Shown: positions 11,323 to 23,465, numbered from the stretch's first letter. The stretch: 62,000 bases of DNA from Zygnema cylindricum (GCA_037447655.1 JBBHKE010001628.1:1-62000), one strand, 5' to 3'. Program-made: numbers and translations. The notes: a model not told the origin generated them from the sequence alone.

Positions 11323-12110
11323 TTTGTTAGATTTCCTAGAAATCCGGGATTCGGCATGTCCCACACTTGGGAAAATTGAGCCGGCCAGGGTTCGAACTTG
11401 GGACCTTTCACTTCAGCTGCGAACGCACTACCACTGTGCCACCAGCTCGATGTTGAGACTGGCGGGTCCGTACCCATTTATTACGGGTGGCTCGAGTATG
11501 GATATTTCCATATTCTACCCCGTATTGGACCGGCTTCACGTGCCAATCCAACAACAGCAACCAATGCACTTCTTGTACTGCCATTGTATAACAAGGCATT
11601 TCGGATGACGCCTATCAGATTGGGAACCATGGTTTTATCCCAAATCTCCAATGTCCAATGATGTGGCGCCACGTGGCATTGCGTGACGTTGTCTCCTAAA
11701 AACCGCCAGAAGTTCATGCCGAGTTTGCGCTTGCAACGATGACCGTCCGATCAATATATTTTACACGATTTAATTCAGTCGGTTTACATGCGCGTCTTTG
11801 CCAGTTGGTTCAATTAAATGGATTAGCCGTTGCGTTAATGTTTAATTAAATATTACACCACAAACATATATTTATGCTCATGACTTGGCAGATAAAGGGA
11901 ACGGTTGTGTGAACGGCGGTAACTTCGTAGGTACCAGAATCAAATCGTGGTCAAGGCACATACTTTTTGGGCAGTAACATAATTGCCTCTTTCCTCAATC
12001 TGTCGCTTTGACTACTTGAAGGTAGCCATGGCTGTCTTACGTCTCGAGTGACTACGACAAGTATGGAAGAGTAAAGAGAAAATGTGCACACAGATAAAAA
12101 AGGTAGAACC
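11323..12110 (-). repeat. A-type LTR remnant (family A3)
   Basis: From about 11,600 onward this stretch is colinear with family-A LTRs: a Tm-rich CCACGTGGC block, ACCGTCCGATC, a degenerate tRNA-like hairpin (11,932-11,958), GGTAGCCATGGCT, and GACTACGACAAGT. It is more diverged than the other copies. The part nearest copia 3 contains a separate tRNA-derived segment. Both ends are approximate. Confidence 0.5.
11378..11448 (-). repeat. tRNA-derived sequence (SINE-like head)
   Basis: On the minus strand 71 nt fold as a cloverleaf: acceptor GAGCTGG/CCGGCTC, D arm GCAC/GTGC with GG in the loop, anticodon stem TTCGC/GTGAA, and a T arm with a B box (GTTCGAACCC). The A box (TGGCACAGTGGTAGTGCG) is close to the tRNA consensus. 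The anticodon loop AGCTGAA has G instead of the near-universal T33 and the T stem has one mismatch, so a working tRNA is unlikely. A second copy with a shared 5' flank lies at 53,686-53,757, which indicates a dispersed tRNA-derived repeat. Confidence 0.6.
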
Positions 12111-12955
12111 TAGAAAATACTATCTTCAACATGAAACGTTCAACGCACGTAACATCTCTTTAATAAAAAACAAAGCTTTTAGGACGCGGCGCCACTATTC
12201 GCTCGACTTTTGTCAAACCCAATGCCATTCTTAGTTAGAGAAAAGAACCACTTCAATCCCTTAATGCATCAAATTTATTTTTTAATGGATAAACCTTTAC
12301 ATTTTAAGCTAGTCATCTACGATTATAACATTCTATTTATTACCCACCATAAAGCTTAGGTTTGAAGTGTCCACAAAAGTCAACATGTACCACATCCAAA
12401 GAATGTTTAACTCGGTAATTCACATCCATCATCGTATGGGGTTTCTCAATCTATAGTGCTTAACTGCAACATCGGTATTGTTTGGAATTTTTTTCTTATG
12501 CGAGGTCCATCTCACAAACGTGTGACTTCTATATTACCCCCCTCAAATTCTTGTGGGATGTGTGACATAATGGACACTACCACAAAATGCGACACATCTT
12601 CATTTTCTATATATGGTTCAAAATGTGTGCGGGTTGGGCCATATCCTTTGGTTACCTCTAAGAAAAATTATGGTGCATAAAGCCAGTCACCACCTTTTAA
12701 AAAATCGGGTGCTTCTACATTTACAAATTTGAATGAGAAATCTCCTTCCGCGAGTACGCTCCCGCGAACCTTTCAATTTTGTAGAACCCCTAGGAGGTTT
12801 ATAAAATCGTTTGGAAAACATAGAGTGTTTTTTAACCTTGTCTTTGTAGCATACTCATCAGTGACGCCATCCACATTGGGAATAAAATCAAACTATTACA
12901 ACAACACACCAAAATTTGATGGTCGCGAACTATAATGATATTTTTCGATAGTATA
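12111..12955. other. AT-rich DNA, no gene recognised
   Basis: No ORF here shows a recognisable domain, and codon patterns look random. The DNA is AT-rich and probably old repeat material. Confidence 0.5.
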
Positions 12956-13085
12956 ATGGTACTTTCCCATGTAGTCAAAACTTAGTCTTGTTACTTTATT
13001 TTTGAGGGGAAATTGTTTGTTGTACTTTCTAATTTTTTTTGATGTTCGGAAATGAAATCATTACTTTACACGTGGGTATAATTTG
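12956..13085 (-). repeat. Fragment of H2 MITE
   Basis: GGTACTTTCCCATGTAGTC and the following sequence align with the terminal 100-130 bp of the H2 element at 22,502, including a GTTACTTT block and a TTCGGAA block. No second end was found. Confidence 0.5.
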
Positions 13086-15770
13086 TGATGGTTGTAGACG
13101 AACACAAAACTCGTGACAATTTATGACGTTTACAAGTTAACGACGATTATAGAGGTATAGTTTTTTGTGACACTATACATGTTTAGGGTTTTATGACATT
13201 TTGACGTCATGCTCACTTATGACAACTTGGACATCGATGATTCTATACCTTTCCGCCATGGTTTCCCGATTTTACTTTTCCTATTTTCTCACTCTACTTT
13301 TTATGGAGCTGCATCCAAAGGTAGTAAATGTTTTTTATAGCTATTTCACTTTATACCATTATTATATGTTTTCATCCTAAAAAGTGTGGGATAGTGGAGG
13401 TTATAGAAAGAGGCGCCTTGAAGGATTTCCCTTTTGCAAAATGACAGCCGTTTCGAAAAAACCCTATAGAGAAAAAATTCGTACAAATTAGAAACAGACA
13501 ATTGAAATGTCCGTACATGTTATGGATTGACATTTTTTGTGTAGTCGGCGTTTTGCAAAAATGTTTTCAACAATACACCACGTGCAAAAATATGATCCTA
13601 TTCATTGTTCATCCGTTACTTTAAATGAAATCGACATTTTAGTTGCTTGAGGTAAATTTTGAAAAAGAGATAGAAGGACACCACAAAGGGTTGAAAAGAG
13701 GAGGACGACATGATGTAATACAGTTCAAGTTTTAAGATGGCGTAAACTATACCATAGTTTTCATTTTTCTGTTGTACAACAAAGGATTTTTTAGTTGCAT
13801 GCTCTAATTGAACCAAAAAAAAAAAAAAACCCTCACTCTAACACATGGGAACGTATCCTAAGCCTCATTGTTTCATCAGTTAAAACTACATTGGTATTTG
13901 ATGTTATGCCTTTCTATCAACGATCCAAGGGCATACCTTTTCGTGCTTTTCATTATTGCCCACAAAATCCAACGTCTAATTGAAAAATATGAAGGTTTTA
14001 CAGTCACTAAATCTATCTCTTTCATCCATGTAGTTCTTTTGTCATCACCGATACACCACGACCATATCACCATTAGAGACCACAACCACGGTCTTCTCAT
14101 CCATGCTCTCGACCAAAACCACTATGACACTTGTTGTAATATTACGAACTAATGTGGCCCTAGTGACGGAAAATGTTATTACCACGTGCAATAACATCAA
14201 AAGTAATATCATTGTCGGTCATTGTCAAGGAAATCTTGTGATAAGCGTTTGAGATGTTTGCATTACAGAATGGTACATTGCTTCGATTTAGCCTTCCCGA
14301 ACCCCACAACCGGATAACACCTCTTTTATTATGGATGGACTTAAGCTCCATGGATTTAGAAGACCGTACATTTCATTGCTTGTAGTAACAGAACCTTTAG
14401 TCATACTCTTCATTTTCATCGAATGCAAATCCACAACACTAAATTTTGTTCAAGATTATAATTTTGTACGATTGGGCATATGTAAAAGTTGAGACCTTCT
14501 CCACTTCTTTCTAAATATACCATGATTAAGTAACTGTTTAATTAGAGCATCGTATCTATGGACGGTGTCAACTATCGACTCATTTGTTAAACTATAGAAA
14601 ATGATGAAACACATTCTGTCTCTTGTTTGAATGAATTGCTTCGATGCAACTTTGTATGAGACTTCATGTTGCTGCGATGTTTTTAAGATTCCACACCTTC
14701 AGTGCATTGGGATCGGCTGATTTTTTCACTCGTCGCTCACAGTGTTTCAAAGCCGTTTCCAAATCCGTTTTCCACGAATGCAATTTTTACAAATTGCGTA
14801 AATTTGTCCCGTTGACGAGAACGATTGTTTTAGGACACTTAGAAGCTTCTATTGTTCTCCAGCTTTTTTTGGAATATCAATCGACTTCTTTAGTCTCTTC
14901 ATCCCCCTTACAAAGTATTTTTTTGTATTGGCAACCTCTCCAATGCTTTCAAAACTGTCACTCACCAAAACCAAGATTTGGTTTCTCAATCAGGGGTTTT
15001 TTTGCCTCGCTTCCCTCATTTCTTAAAGTTAACTCTCTTTTCCACATAACACAAGAGGTGTTTAAACAAAGTTCATAATGGATCGTATGATGTGATTGCC
15101 CCTCCAAAACGATGGAGTCTAAATGGGTTAGTAGGAAAAGATGTCACCAAAGATGAACACATTTTTGAAAGGTTTTCATGATTATTTTTTGAGAGTACGT
15201 TATTTTTTTTAAGGCTCAAAGGCTTCTCATCCTCCTCCTCAAGCTTAGGGTTTTTAACTTGAGATCAACGGTTCAGGGTTTAGGGTTATAGGGTTTCATT
15301 TCGTCTGTACACATTCAGATGTTTTGTCGATGTATGTGATTTTGGACCAGCACATTGGAATGGTACCGAAAATCGTACCGCATTGGTAGCGGCACTGATC
15401 AGTAGAAAAAAAGATGTATCGGCTACATCGCATCGGGTACCACTTGAGACAGCGGTTGGCCGCATTGGCCATTACTATAGGTCAGAGGCCGCAAACGGTC
15501 AACCGAAACCGTGACCGACCCTTAACCGACCGCCCGCACCGGATCCAGAACAGATTCGGCTGCCAAACTTTGGGGGCTAGGCGGTTGCAGGCGGTTGATT
15601 CACCAGAAAAAAAAATCAGTTACGGTCGGTCAAGCAAAAAATGAAATTTTTGTACTTTTTTTTTCAACATTATTGTTATTTGTACTTTTGGTATCGTGGA
15701 ATTACGTGACATCAGGATTAGCGTTGCAAATCAAACATGGTAATAACACTATTCATTTCGCGAGTCGTAC
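13086..15770. other. Unassigned AT-rich region
   Basis: Several ORFs of 60-145 codons occur (the longest at 14,644-15,078 on the plus strand), but none carries a motif I recognise. A 63-codon minus-strand ORF at 14,160-14,351 looks more protein-like than its neighbours (NVPFCNANISNAYHK) and may be a remnant of an unidentified gene. GC-richer DNA at 15,440-15,610 contains CAGAGGCCGCAA, which resembles a hAT terminal repeat, but no matching second end was found. Confidence 0.35.
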
Positions 15771-16267
15771 TGAAAGGTAAGGGCCGCAAATCGTAATCTA
15801 TTATTAAGTGTTAATTAAGCATTTTATACGGTGTTTAAAAAAATATGCCAAATTATTTATGTCAATATCACGTGACATATAGTAATTATTGGCTTACTCA
15901 TAAATCGTACATGTTTCCACAAATATATCATATTATTATGTCAATGTCATGCGACACGTAGTAATTATTAGTTACTAAATGAGTGGAAATCAAATTATTA
16001 AGATAATTTCCCACGACAAATCCTAATTATTAGCTTACTCATATGTTTCAAACAATAAATCGATAAAATTTAATTGTTAGTTAAGTTAGAGAAACTTGAC
16101 CACAACTCAAACAAAACCTAGTCATACACCAATATGAAGAAAAGCATTCTCGTTTCTCTTAAAACTATAATCCAAAACGAACTTCAAAATTAAAAAAATG
16201 GTGAAATTGCTCAGTATTACCTAGTAAAAGAGTATTACCTAGTAAAAGAAAGCAGGGCCACCTTAAG

Positions 16268-18377
16268 TTGTTGGAAAAAATTGAACATGTCTACGAAACT
16301 AAAACATCAAACAAATACATAGTAAAAGGGGGAGGTCTTGTGGCTTGTAAAACATGTTTCATAGTTTATCAATACAAGTCAACAAACGATACTTTAACAA
16401 TTAACACTCACATATGTTCAGCTTTGGCCGACATGGATAGCTTTAGAAGACTTCTTCGTAAGTTTATTTAAAAAACGGAGGCGAAAACGAGTGACCGAAA
16501 AAAAATTGCGAAAATGGTGGCGTTGATGTGTTGCGAGGACCTTCGACCATTTTCGATGGTCGACGGTTCATGTATGATTTATTTTTAATTCCATTTAGGA
16601 TGGCTTTCATGTATATGTCATTGTAAATTGTTTTGTTGATAAATTTATATTCTTGGGCTTCATCACTATTTTTTCATCTATAATTTATATTCGTGCGCTT
16701 ATTTTTTATTTTTGTATAATTATTTGGTTTGTCATCATGTGTTTGTGGTATAAACCTTATTTATTGATCATGGTTAGTAACTGTATGATTTTTTTTTTCT
16801 TTTTTATTGTTCCCAGGTTTTTAAGCATTTTGTCAAGCATTATTTGATGTTGGTGTTTCGTCCAACAAAAGTGTTGACATCGACCAGCTTCTCTCGTCCG
16901 TCAATAGCATAAAAAATTACAATATATCTTATGCCAAAGATATTCGTAGTTTGATCATCCCAAAACTTAGAAGAAATATTAATAACAAGATTTTTGTCGC
17001 ATTTATGACAGATCTCTGGACCGAGACAATAAAAAGAACCTCATTCATGTTAGTAACCGCTCATTTTATTGGCAAAGAATTTAAACTTCATGCACGGACG
17101 CTTCAAGTTGATCAATTTTTGGAGGAAAAACATACCGTGGAAAATGTTTTAACAGCTTTCAAAAAGTGTTTGACCAATTTTTGCAAAATTGTTGCGTTGT
17201 TGTGACCAGCAGTGGCTCTAACATGTGTGCGGCTTAAGGTCTACCGAGTATGTTTACTTGGATACCTTGCGCGGACCATTAAATTTACAATTGTGACAAC
17301 GATTTTGAACAAGAGCGGAACTTCCAAAAAATACAAATACGATGTGGAAGTTCTTGAATTGTTTGATCTAATTGACGCGTGTAAATCATTGGTCACGTTT
17401 TTCAAATAGAGTAATTTAAAAAATCTTTTGAAAAACACTTTAAAATAAGAAAACGCAACGCGGTGGAATTTTTTGCTCCGAATGCTTAAGAGTATTTACG
17501 ATGCATTCAATGAGATATGACCAATCGCTCAAGCAAAAAAAAAAAATGATACTGTTTGCTTGTATCGATAAGACTCACCTTACCATACTTTTTTTGATTT
17601 TTAGGAAGGTTTCAACAAGCAACTCTGAAGTTGGAAAAAATTAAATAACCAACTTTACATTTGGTTTTGTTTAAACTATCGGCTCTACATAACCATTGTA
17701 AGATAGGAAAAACATCTTACAATGACGGTGAGAAAAAATGTCAGGCCGATTCCCCAATCTTGCAAAAATTGAAAGAACTTTTTATGAAATTTGCGCTACT
17801 GAAGTGGGGCATTCATGAGTATCATATTATCGCGGCTCTCTAAGATCCTCGACAAAAACAAAAGTTTGAAATAATTGGGGCATCGAAAACCGAAATTGAA
17901 AGCGTGATGGTCAAACTTTGAGAACTCGCAAACAACCTCCGTGATGACGTTGATTTTGGTAGTCCTCAACGTATCACAAAAAAACGAAAAATATCACAAA
18001 GTACGGACGGTTTCCACAATTTTTTTGGTGAGAGCCATGACGAAAATGAGGTTTTTATTACAACCGACAAAAGAACTCTCGTTAGTGACAAATTGAAACG
18101 TTAGTTTGATTTAAAATTAAGCAAAGACGGAAGATTGAACTATAACATACTTGAATGGTGGAAAAAAAAATCAAATGTACGTGACAAAAATGGAGGATTT
18201 CCTATTGTAGCCGGTGTTGCTATATCTATTCTAGCCATTGCGGCTACTAGCTCCATGTCCGAATGCAATTTTTCGGATGTTGGGAACACGATAACAAAGA
18301 AGAGGAGCTCACTAACGGTTTCAATTGATAGTGATATTTTTTGTGTTAAATCCAACCGAGATCTTTTAAATGTATAG
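16268..18377 (+). pseudogene. Decayed hAT-family transposase
   Basis: Four blocks in the right order match hAT transposases. A BED-like finger (ACKTCFIVYQY...THIC) lies at 16,268-16,471. The catalytic-core start with TDLWT and FIGKEFKLHARTL lies at 16,951-17,205. A segment with HIIAALSDPRQK lies at 17,661-17,880. The C-terminal dimerisation region at 18,135-18,377 has ILEWWKKKS and TSSMSECNFSDVGNTITKKRSSL. Stops and frameshifts separate the blocks, and AT-rich insertions lie between the first two. It cannot make an intact enzyme. It is a plausible relative of the source of the 8-bp-TSD MITEs in this window, but that link is inference. Confidence 0.82.
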
Positions 18378-18604
18378 TTTTTTGTTTTGTTTTGATTTCT
18401 AATTATTGTTATTTTTTTAGTATTAGTTATATATATTTTTTTTATTTGATTTTTTTTTTTGTATTTCACAAATTTTCTAGTGTTTATCTTTTTTTATTTT
18501 TAAATCGGAATGCTTATATTTACCAAAGTACCGAAGCGCACTATTTAGACCATATTAAGATTAATAGGTTTTGTGTAATTTTTAAGTTTGAGGTTGATCA
18601 TCAC

Positions 18605-19587
18605 TGTTGTCCATAGCCTATTTCAACCATGGATTACTTACGGATACACCCACAGACTACCTCAAAAACAGCTGTGTTTCAGACAACACAGATTACTCCA
18701 CAATAAACAAAATCTCCTCAAACTATACCAATGTGCAGTATGCCATATACACCGTAAACTCCCAAAGTTACAGCCAAATCCACCTGGGCATATAGAAGAT
18801 ATAAGGTCCAGAGTTTCCCAAGAATAGGTGACAGCTTCACCAACTAACCACTTAGACTGTTCACATAATCTTACAGAGATACTGGATTACAATGAAACTT
18901 CACACACACATATATTCCGTATCATAGAATAACTCCACAAAGTTTCATATGAAAGCACCAAATAGAGTGATCACACCAACAGGTCAAAGATGCAGAAAAC
19001 AGTTTGCCATTGCTTTGATAAACTTGACTGCGATACATAAAATAATCTAAGTCCTGCAAGTTATACTCAGACTAATGAATCTACGGAGGCATACCATCCG
19101 TACTGTATCTACTCTAATAAACTAAATAGCCAAAAGGACAAACCTATGTTGTACAAACTATTTACACCGCAATCTTCGTATGTCAGAATCCAAGCTACCG
19201 CTAAGCAACTACTAAACTGCCACTACCGTACAATCATCATTACTCAAAATCTACCCTAGTCATATTATCCGCAGCTGCGCTGACTGCGCTTGTCCGTACG
19301 GATCATATAAATAACCGCAGCTGCGTTGACTTAACTGCGTCGCAGCTCCGCCGTACCGGCGGCGCCTATTTCAACGTTCCGTTTATTTTACATCGGATCG
19401 CTTCGCGATCCGCCGTCCATTTGTCACAGCTTGTTCACACCACTCAATGAGTCTTTTACGTCACTTTAATTATATCAATCCGTTCGATCCCCCAATCCGT
19501 GAATCTATTCAAACCTCCATATTAAATCCAATTAGCAGTAACGCGCGAACTGTTTTATACGCACGAAACTGACTTTTCAAAACAACA
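18605..19587 (-). repeat. LTR B1 (3' LTR of a family-B element)
   Basis: This 983-bp block has TG...CA ends (TGTTGTCC...AAAACAACA, plus strand) and two close relatives at 25,342 and 28,733. On the minus strand a purine run ending CAGGGGAG directly precedes it, so this is the 3' LTR of a minus-strand element whose body extends to the right. The LTR contains the hairpins TACGG...CCGTA (19,082-19,102) and GGATCGC/GCGATCC (about 19,395-19,411). A TTTATATGATCC box near 19,305 on the minus strand could be its TATA region. Confidence 0.8.
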
Positions 19588-20847
19588 CTCCCCTGAAAAT
19601 TTAGTTTCGTGCACCCAAAGAAAAATATGCACCGTGTAATGCTATGTTGCTACGCTGCGCTAGTTTGACATCGCAGCGCAGTATGAATACAAAGTGCAGC
19701 GTGTATTGCTAAGCTGCTACGCTGCGCTAATTCGACATCGCAGTCCGAGCAGCTTCTCTTTTTCACCCTTAACTTCCTCCTCATAGCCTCATCTACTGAG
19801 ACTAAAGCTTTCAAATTCTACACTCCCCTAAAGCTTTAGACTTATTAGTCTATGCTGCATGCAAATATTTCCACTCTAATGGATAAACAAAAGAAAAAAA
19901 AAATTAATATTCAAAATTCTGTATCAACCTCACTGTTCATTATACAAGAATTTAAGCAAAAACAACACATCACCACTACTTTGTCGACGTCGCCATTGCT
20001 CTTGCTGCCCTGTGCCAATTCCCATTGGCTTGTTGCCTTCTTGCAAAAAGTGTCCTGTAATAGCTCCCCTTACGCCATAAATGCATAACCCCTGAATATT
20101 TAGTTGTGTGCCCTTGGAATTGAATAACCAGCATATAAGTGTCATACGTCACCACTGCTTTCGCTGCGCCGCTATGCTGCGTCGCTGTTCGTGACGCAAA
20201 CTTCTTCCGATGATTCTCCACTCCTTTCGTTGCTCTCTGCCATGTCTCCCGAAATTTTCCTTCCTGAACAAGTCATTGCTTCCACTACCTTCTTCATCTT
20301 CAAAAATACATAAATAAATCTTTTTGTTTCTTTTCAACTAACTAAACAAGCAAAAATACAAATCTAAAATCCTACCAAAAACAAATCGAATATCAAACGA
20401 AGTTGTCTTTATAAGACATGCGTGTAATATACGTTTTTCAAAACTTAAGATTTCTCTAAATTCACGTTTTTCAAAATTTAAGATTTCTCTAAATTCACAT
20501 TCTTCAAAAATGTCTTCCAGAAAATCATTTCTCACGCTCTCTTATCTTGATCACTTTCTGAGCATGTTTTTCTCCACCCTTGATCCTTTGAATATTACAT
20601 TTTCTTTTTGTTCTCTTCATGATCTTTTGTCTTGTTTGAAGGTTTACATTTCTGTCACAATTTTCTACTTGTTTAATGTCAAAAATACTAGTTTTCTGTT
20701 TCACCTTTATGTTTTTCTCCATAGATTTGCTACTTCCATCAACTTCATTCATCTGAGAAATTTTAATTGTTTACGTTTTCAATTTTCTCACGTCAACTTT
20801 TCTTCTTCTTAGTGTTAATTTTAAAGAGTCTACTTACTTCAACTACC
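19588..20847 (-). mobile_element. Internal 3' region of family-B element
   Basis: The stretch begins with a polypurine tract (minus strand) and continues with sequence shared with 26,338-26,419 next to LTR B2. It contains a tandem duplicate of a GCTACGCTGCGCTA block near 19,645 and 19,715 and two further PPT-like junctions (near 19,818 and 20,085), which suggests mixed LTR-element debris. No gag or pol motif is readable. It runs into the assembly gap. Confidence 0.5.
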
Positions 20848-20857
20848 NNNNNNNNNN
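20848..20857. other. Assembly gap (10 N)
   Basis: Ten N bases mark a join of unknown true length. Sequence left of it is LTR-element DNA and right of it is the lipase gene region, so the two sides may not be truly adjacent. Confidence 1.
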
Positions 20858-21007
20858 GTTCACAGGAGGCATGGAATAAATACACCTAGTACGGCGTGCA
20901 CTGCACCAAAATCGGTAAGCTCCGAACGTGAACGAGTTTGCACGCCTAATACGGCATGAATACTTATTGGCATTCCCAGTTGTCCACGCAAGGTCAAAAG
21001 TCAACAA

Positions 21008-21090
21008 ATGTCAAAGGTAAAAGATCAAAGTTCAAATGTCAAAGGTCAAATGTCAAATGTCAAAGGTCAAACGTCAAGAGACAACTGTCA
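21008..21090. repeat. GTCAAA-type short tandem repeat
   Basis: Repeated units of the kind ATGTCAAAGGTCAA run for about 80 bp. A similar array of AAACTGGAAACTGT units lies at 21,328-21,415. Both would fall in the first intron of the lipase gene. Confidence 0.8.
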
Positions 21091-21424
21091 CATGTCAGTG
21101 CCAAATAACGTCCTCAATAAAAGACCAAATCAACGTGAATATACAAAACCAAATAAAGGGTCGTTGATTTTAACTGACCACTGTGATCTTCGGCATTTCA
21201 TGGTTTCGGCTTCACTTTTTCTAGTGTCACCAGTCAATTTTAGTTGCTGGGAAATAAACCAAAACATATAAGTGCAACTAAACCAGAAAATAACTCCTGC
21301 AATAAACCGTGACTGTACACTGTCAACAGAGAACTGCAAACTGGAAACTGTAAACTGTAAACTGGAAACTGTAAACTTGAAACTAGAAAATGGAAACTGT
21401 AAACAACTGAAAACTGGAACGCAC

Positions 21425-21817
21425 CTGTTGACCCTTACGGTTATTCATAAGTACGGCATAATCCGCACGTTTGAGCAAGTGCAAGCCTCGAATGGCTAAA
21501 ACCACGTCACGTGCGGCATGATCCACATAAATAAGGTACGGAGGACACTTGCCCCCACTATCGGCATAAGTCACTCGGCAAATCACATCGTCAATATTCA
21601 AATGATCCTCATAAGTCGGATTTGCCAAGTCTGTCTCATAGACGGCCAGGATTAGTTGACAGATGCGATCGACATCCTTGAACTCTTCTGCTGAGGGAGC
21701 TGGCCAATCCAAGCTGGCAGCAGAACCATGTAAGGAGCATCGCCTAAATATCCAGTAACAACATCCGCATGTGCCGCCCGCAAAACCAGCACATAGAGCG
21801 ATGGAAATCACCTCCAT
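21425..21817 (-). CDS. Class 3 lipase, first exon (plant calmodulin-binding/DAGL-like type)
   Basis: The exon starts with ATG at 21,817 and encodes 131 residues, ending after GQQ at a GTGCGT donor. It matches the N-terminal part of plant class 3 lipases of the mono/diacylglycerol lipase N-terminal type: a short Cys-rich hydrophobic start, then WPAPSAEEF, ICQLILAVYE, and the diagnostic PPYLIYVDH and DVVLAIRGL blocks, with LLKRADYAVL before the donor. In plant relatives the next residues lead to YVHHG and the GHSLGGG serine elbow. Those exons are not visible between here and the gap at 20,857, where only short repeats occur. The catalytic part is therefore in the gap, misassembled, or lost. The exon itself is intact, with no stop. 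Confidence 0.8.
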
Positions 21818-21837
21818 GGCGCCCTTTCCTCAGCTTC

Positions 21838-22236
21838 ACCTGGATTAGGATTAAGATTAAAGTTAGGGTTAGGGTTGGGGTTATGACGAGGATTAGGATT
21901 AGGCTCGGGTTAGGAAGAGGGTTAAGGTTAGGCCTGGCTTAGGAATTAGGGTTGGGCTTAGGATTAGATTTAAACATTAGGATTATGGGGTATGTTAGGC
22001 ATAGGATATGCTTAGGGTAGGGTTTGGCTAGGGTTAGGTTTGAGTTAGGTTGGGTTAGGGTAGGATAGGAGTAGGTTAGATTTAGGGGTAGGTTAGGGTT
22101 AGGTTTAGGATAGGGTCAGGAATGGGGTAAGGTAGGCTTAGGGTTAGGCTAAGGTTAGGATCGGATTAGGGTTAGGGCTAGGGTAGGCTTAGGGTTAGGC
22201 TAAGGTTAGGGTCGGATTAGGGTTAGGGCTAGGGTT
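21838..22236 (+). repeat. Degenerate TTAGGG-type array upstream of lipase
   Basis: About 400 bp consist of variants of TTAGGGTT, GGTTAGG and TAGGATTAG. The right part holds a near-identical duplication of a roughly 55-bp segment (about 22,120-22,175 and 22,176-22,232). It lies just 5' of the lipase start, whose transcription runs leftward, so it forms the promoter-proximal region as well as an interstitial telomere-like tract. Confidence 0.85.
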
Positions 22237-22418
22237 ACCGGAAACAAGGGTCCTGGATTCTAAATTTATAGCGCCTTTCTGACTAGGGGCGCGAACGAAA
22301 CAAACAGACTGTTTAGTACAGAGTAAGGTACCATATTTTTTGCTCCAAACGTGCGATTATTTAGTAAATGAATCGAACGAAATAACAAACCGTTTGTACA
22401 CGGTATTGATCACAGCAC

Positions 22419-22498
22419 ACCGTGTATCGCTGTTTGCGATAACGTTTTTTTTGCCCGTTTCGCCGTGCACACTTGTCGGACTGTTAAGTTTTAAAATT
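22419..22498 (+). repeat. Fragment of TA-type MITE (family M)
   Basis: CACCGTGTATCGCT followed by a T-rich run, a TTGCC block and a GTCGGACTG-like block matches the left part of the MITE at 54,487. It is cut at the right by the H2 element. Confidence 0.5.
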
Positions 22499-22501
22499 TG
22501 A

Positions 22502-23311
22502 GGGTACTTTCGCATGTAACCGAAACTTAGTATTGTTACTTTGTTTTATAGCGAAGATTCTCCGTACAACTTTCAGAGCATTCGGAAGTAAACGAAAATA
22601 ACTTGTCACTTAAAAAGGTGACTTACGTAGACGTGTACGAAACATTGTGACCGATGAAGTGGTACACAACATGAAGCGAAACTTCCACTCGGATTCAATT
22701 TGAGGCGTTTCTCCGCACGCTGTACAATTTTTGTGACTTCGTAATATCCGTACGCCACATTGTCGACGTGTCGAAACCCAAAAATACCTTTCGCTGTCGC
22801 ACAGAAATGCGGTTTCCATTTTTTTCTTCCCACTTGCCGACAGGTGGTCAATGATTTTCACACGCCGAATGTGTGAAGACACGTGTATTTGAGAGAGACG
22901 GCCCCTGTACGAAAATCAGCGCACGAAAACAGTACGCACAGCTGGAAACGTGCAGTGAGGTTTTTTTTTCGGTACTCTGCGTACAAAACCATAAAAAAGT
23001 TCTGACATGTGCGACAACATCTCTCTATTCGCTTACCTTTTCGGACTATATAAAATATCACCTTGCGAGGTGATTTAAAATAAAGTTTTATCATGTGATG
23101 GAAGGACGCGAAAATGGGTCGACATGCGCTAAACGACAAAATGCATCGCGCTAGACGACATATCACTGTACGTATAAAGTTTCACGGTAATGCAACTTGA
23201 ATGGTGATAATTTCTCTTTTTTGGTACGGCCGCTGATTTTCACGTTTTTTTCTAAGTTATGTAGGAAAACGACACGAAATAACTGTAACTTAAGCACATG
23301 CGAAAGTACCC
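22502..23311. mobile_element. MITE H2, copy 1 (PIF/Harbinger-like)
   Basis: This 810-bp element has terminal inverted repeats GGGTACTTTCGCATGT and flanking TGA on both sides (22,499-22,501 and 23,312-23,314). A 3-bp duplication of TNA form with GGG-starting ends fits PIF/Harbinger-like elements. The inside shares long stretches with the copy at 58,393 and contains the palindromic core ATCACCTTGCGAGGTGAT near 23,058. No transposase is encoded, so it is non-autonomous. Confidence 0.75.
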
Positions 23312-23356
23312 TGAGAATGAAAGTCAAGTTTCTAACTCTCCGATGGGCGGAATGAA

Positions 23357-23465
23357 ATTACGAGTATGTGTGCACGGAGAAAGGCTTTTTTCAGGCGCAA
23401 TAAGACTAGACAATTACGAGTATGTGTGCACGGAGAAAGGTTTTTTTCAGGCGCGATAAGACATG
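23357..23465 (+). repeat. Two-copy tandem repeat of about 56 bp
   Basis: ATTACGAGTATGTGTGCACG and the following 35 bp occur twice in a row with few differences. Confidence 0.8.

Noticed and set aside
11378-11448. A functional tRNA gene (anticodon CTG by position).
   Set aside because: T33 is replaced by G, the T stem has a mismatch, and a related copy with a broken anticodon stem exists, so it is better called tRNA-derived.
23357-23465. CRISPR-like or regulatory direct repeats.
   Set aside because: Only two adjacent copies without spacers, in a eukaryotic genome. It is a plain tandem duplication.
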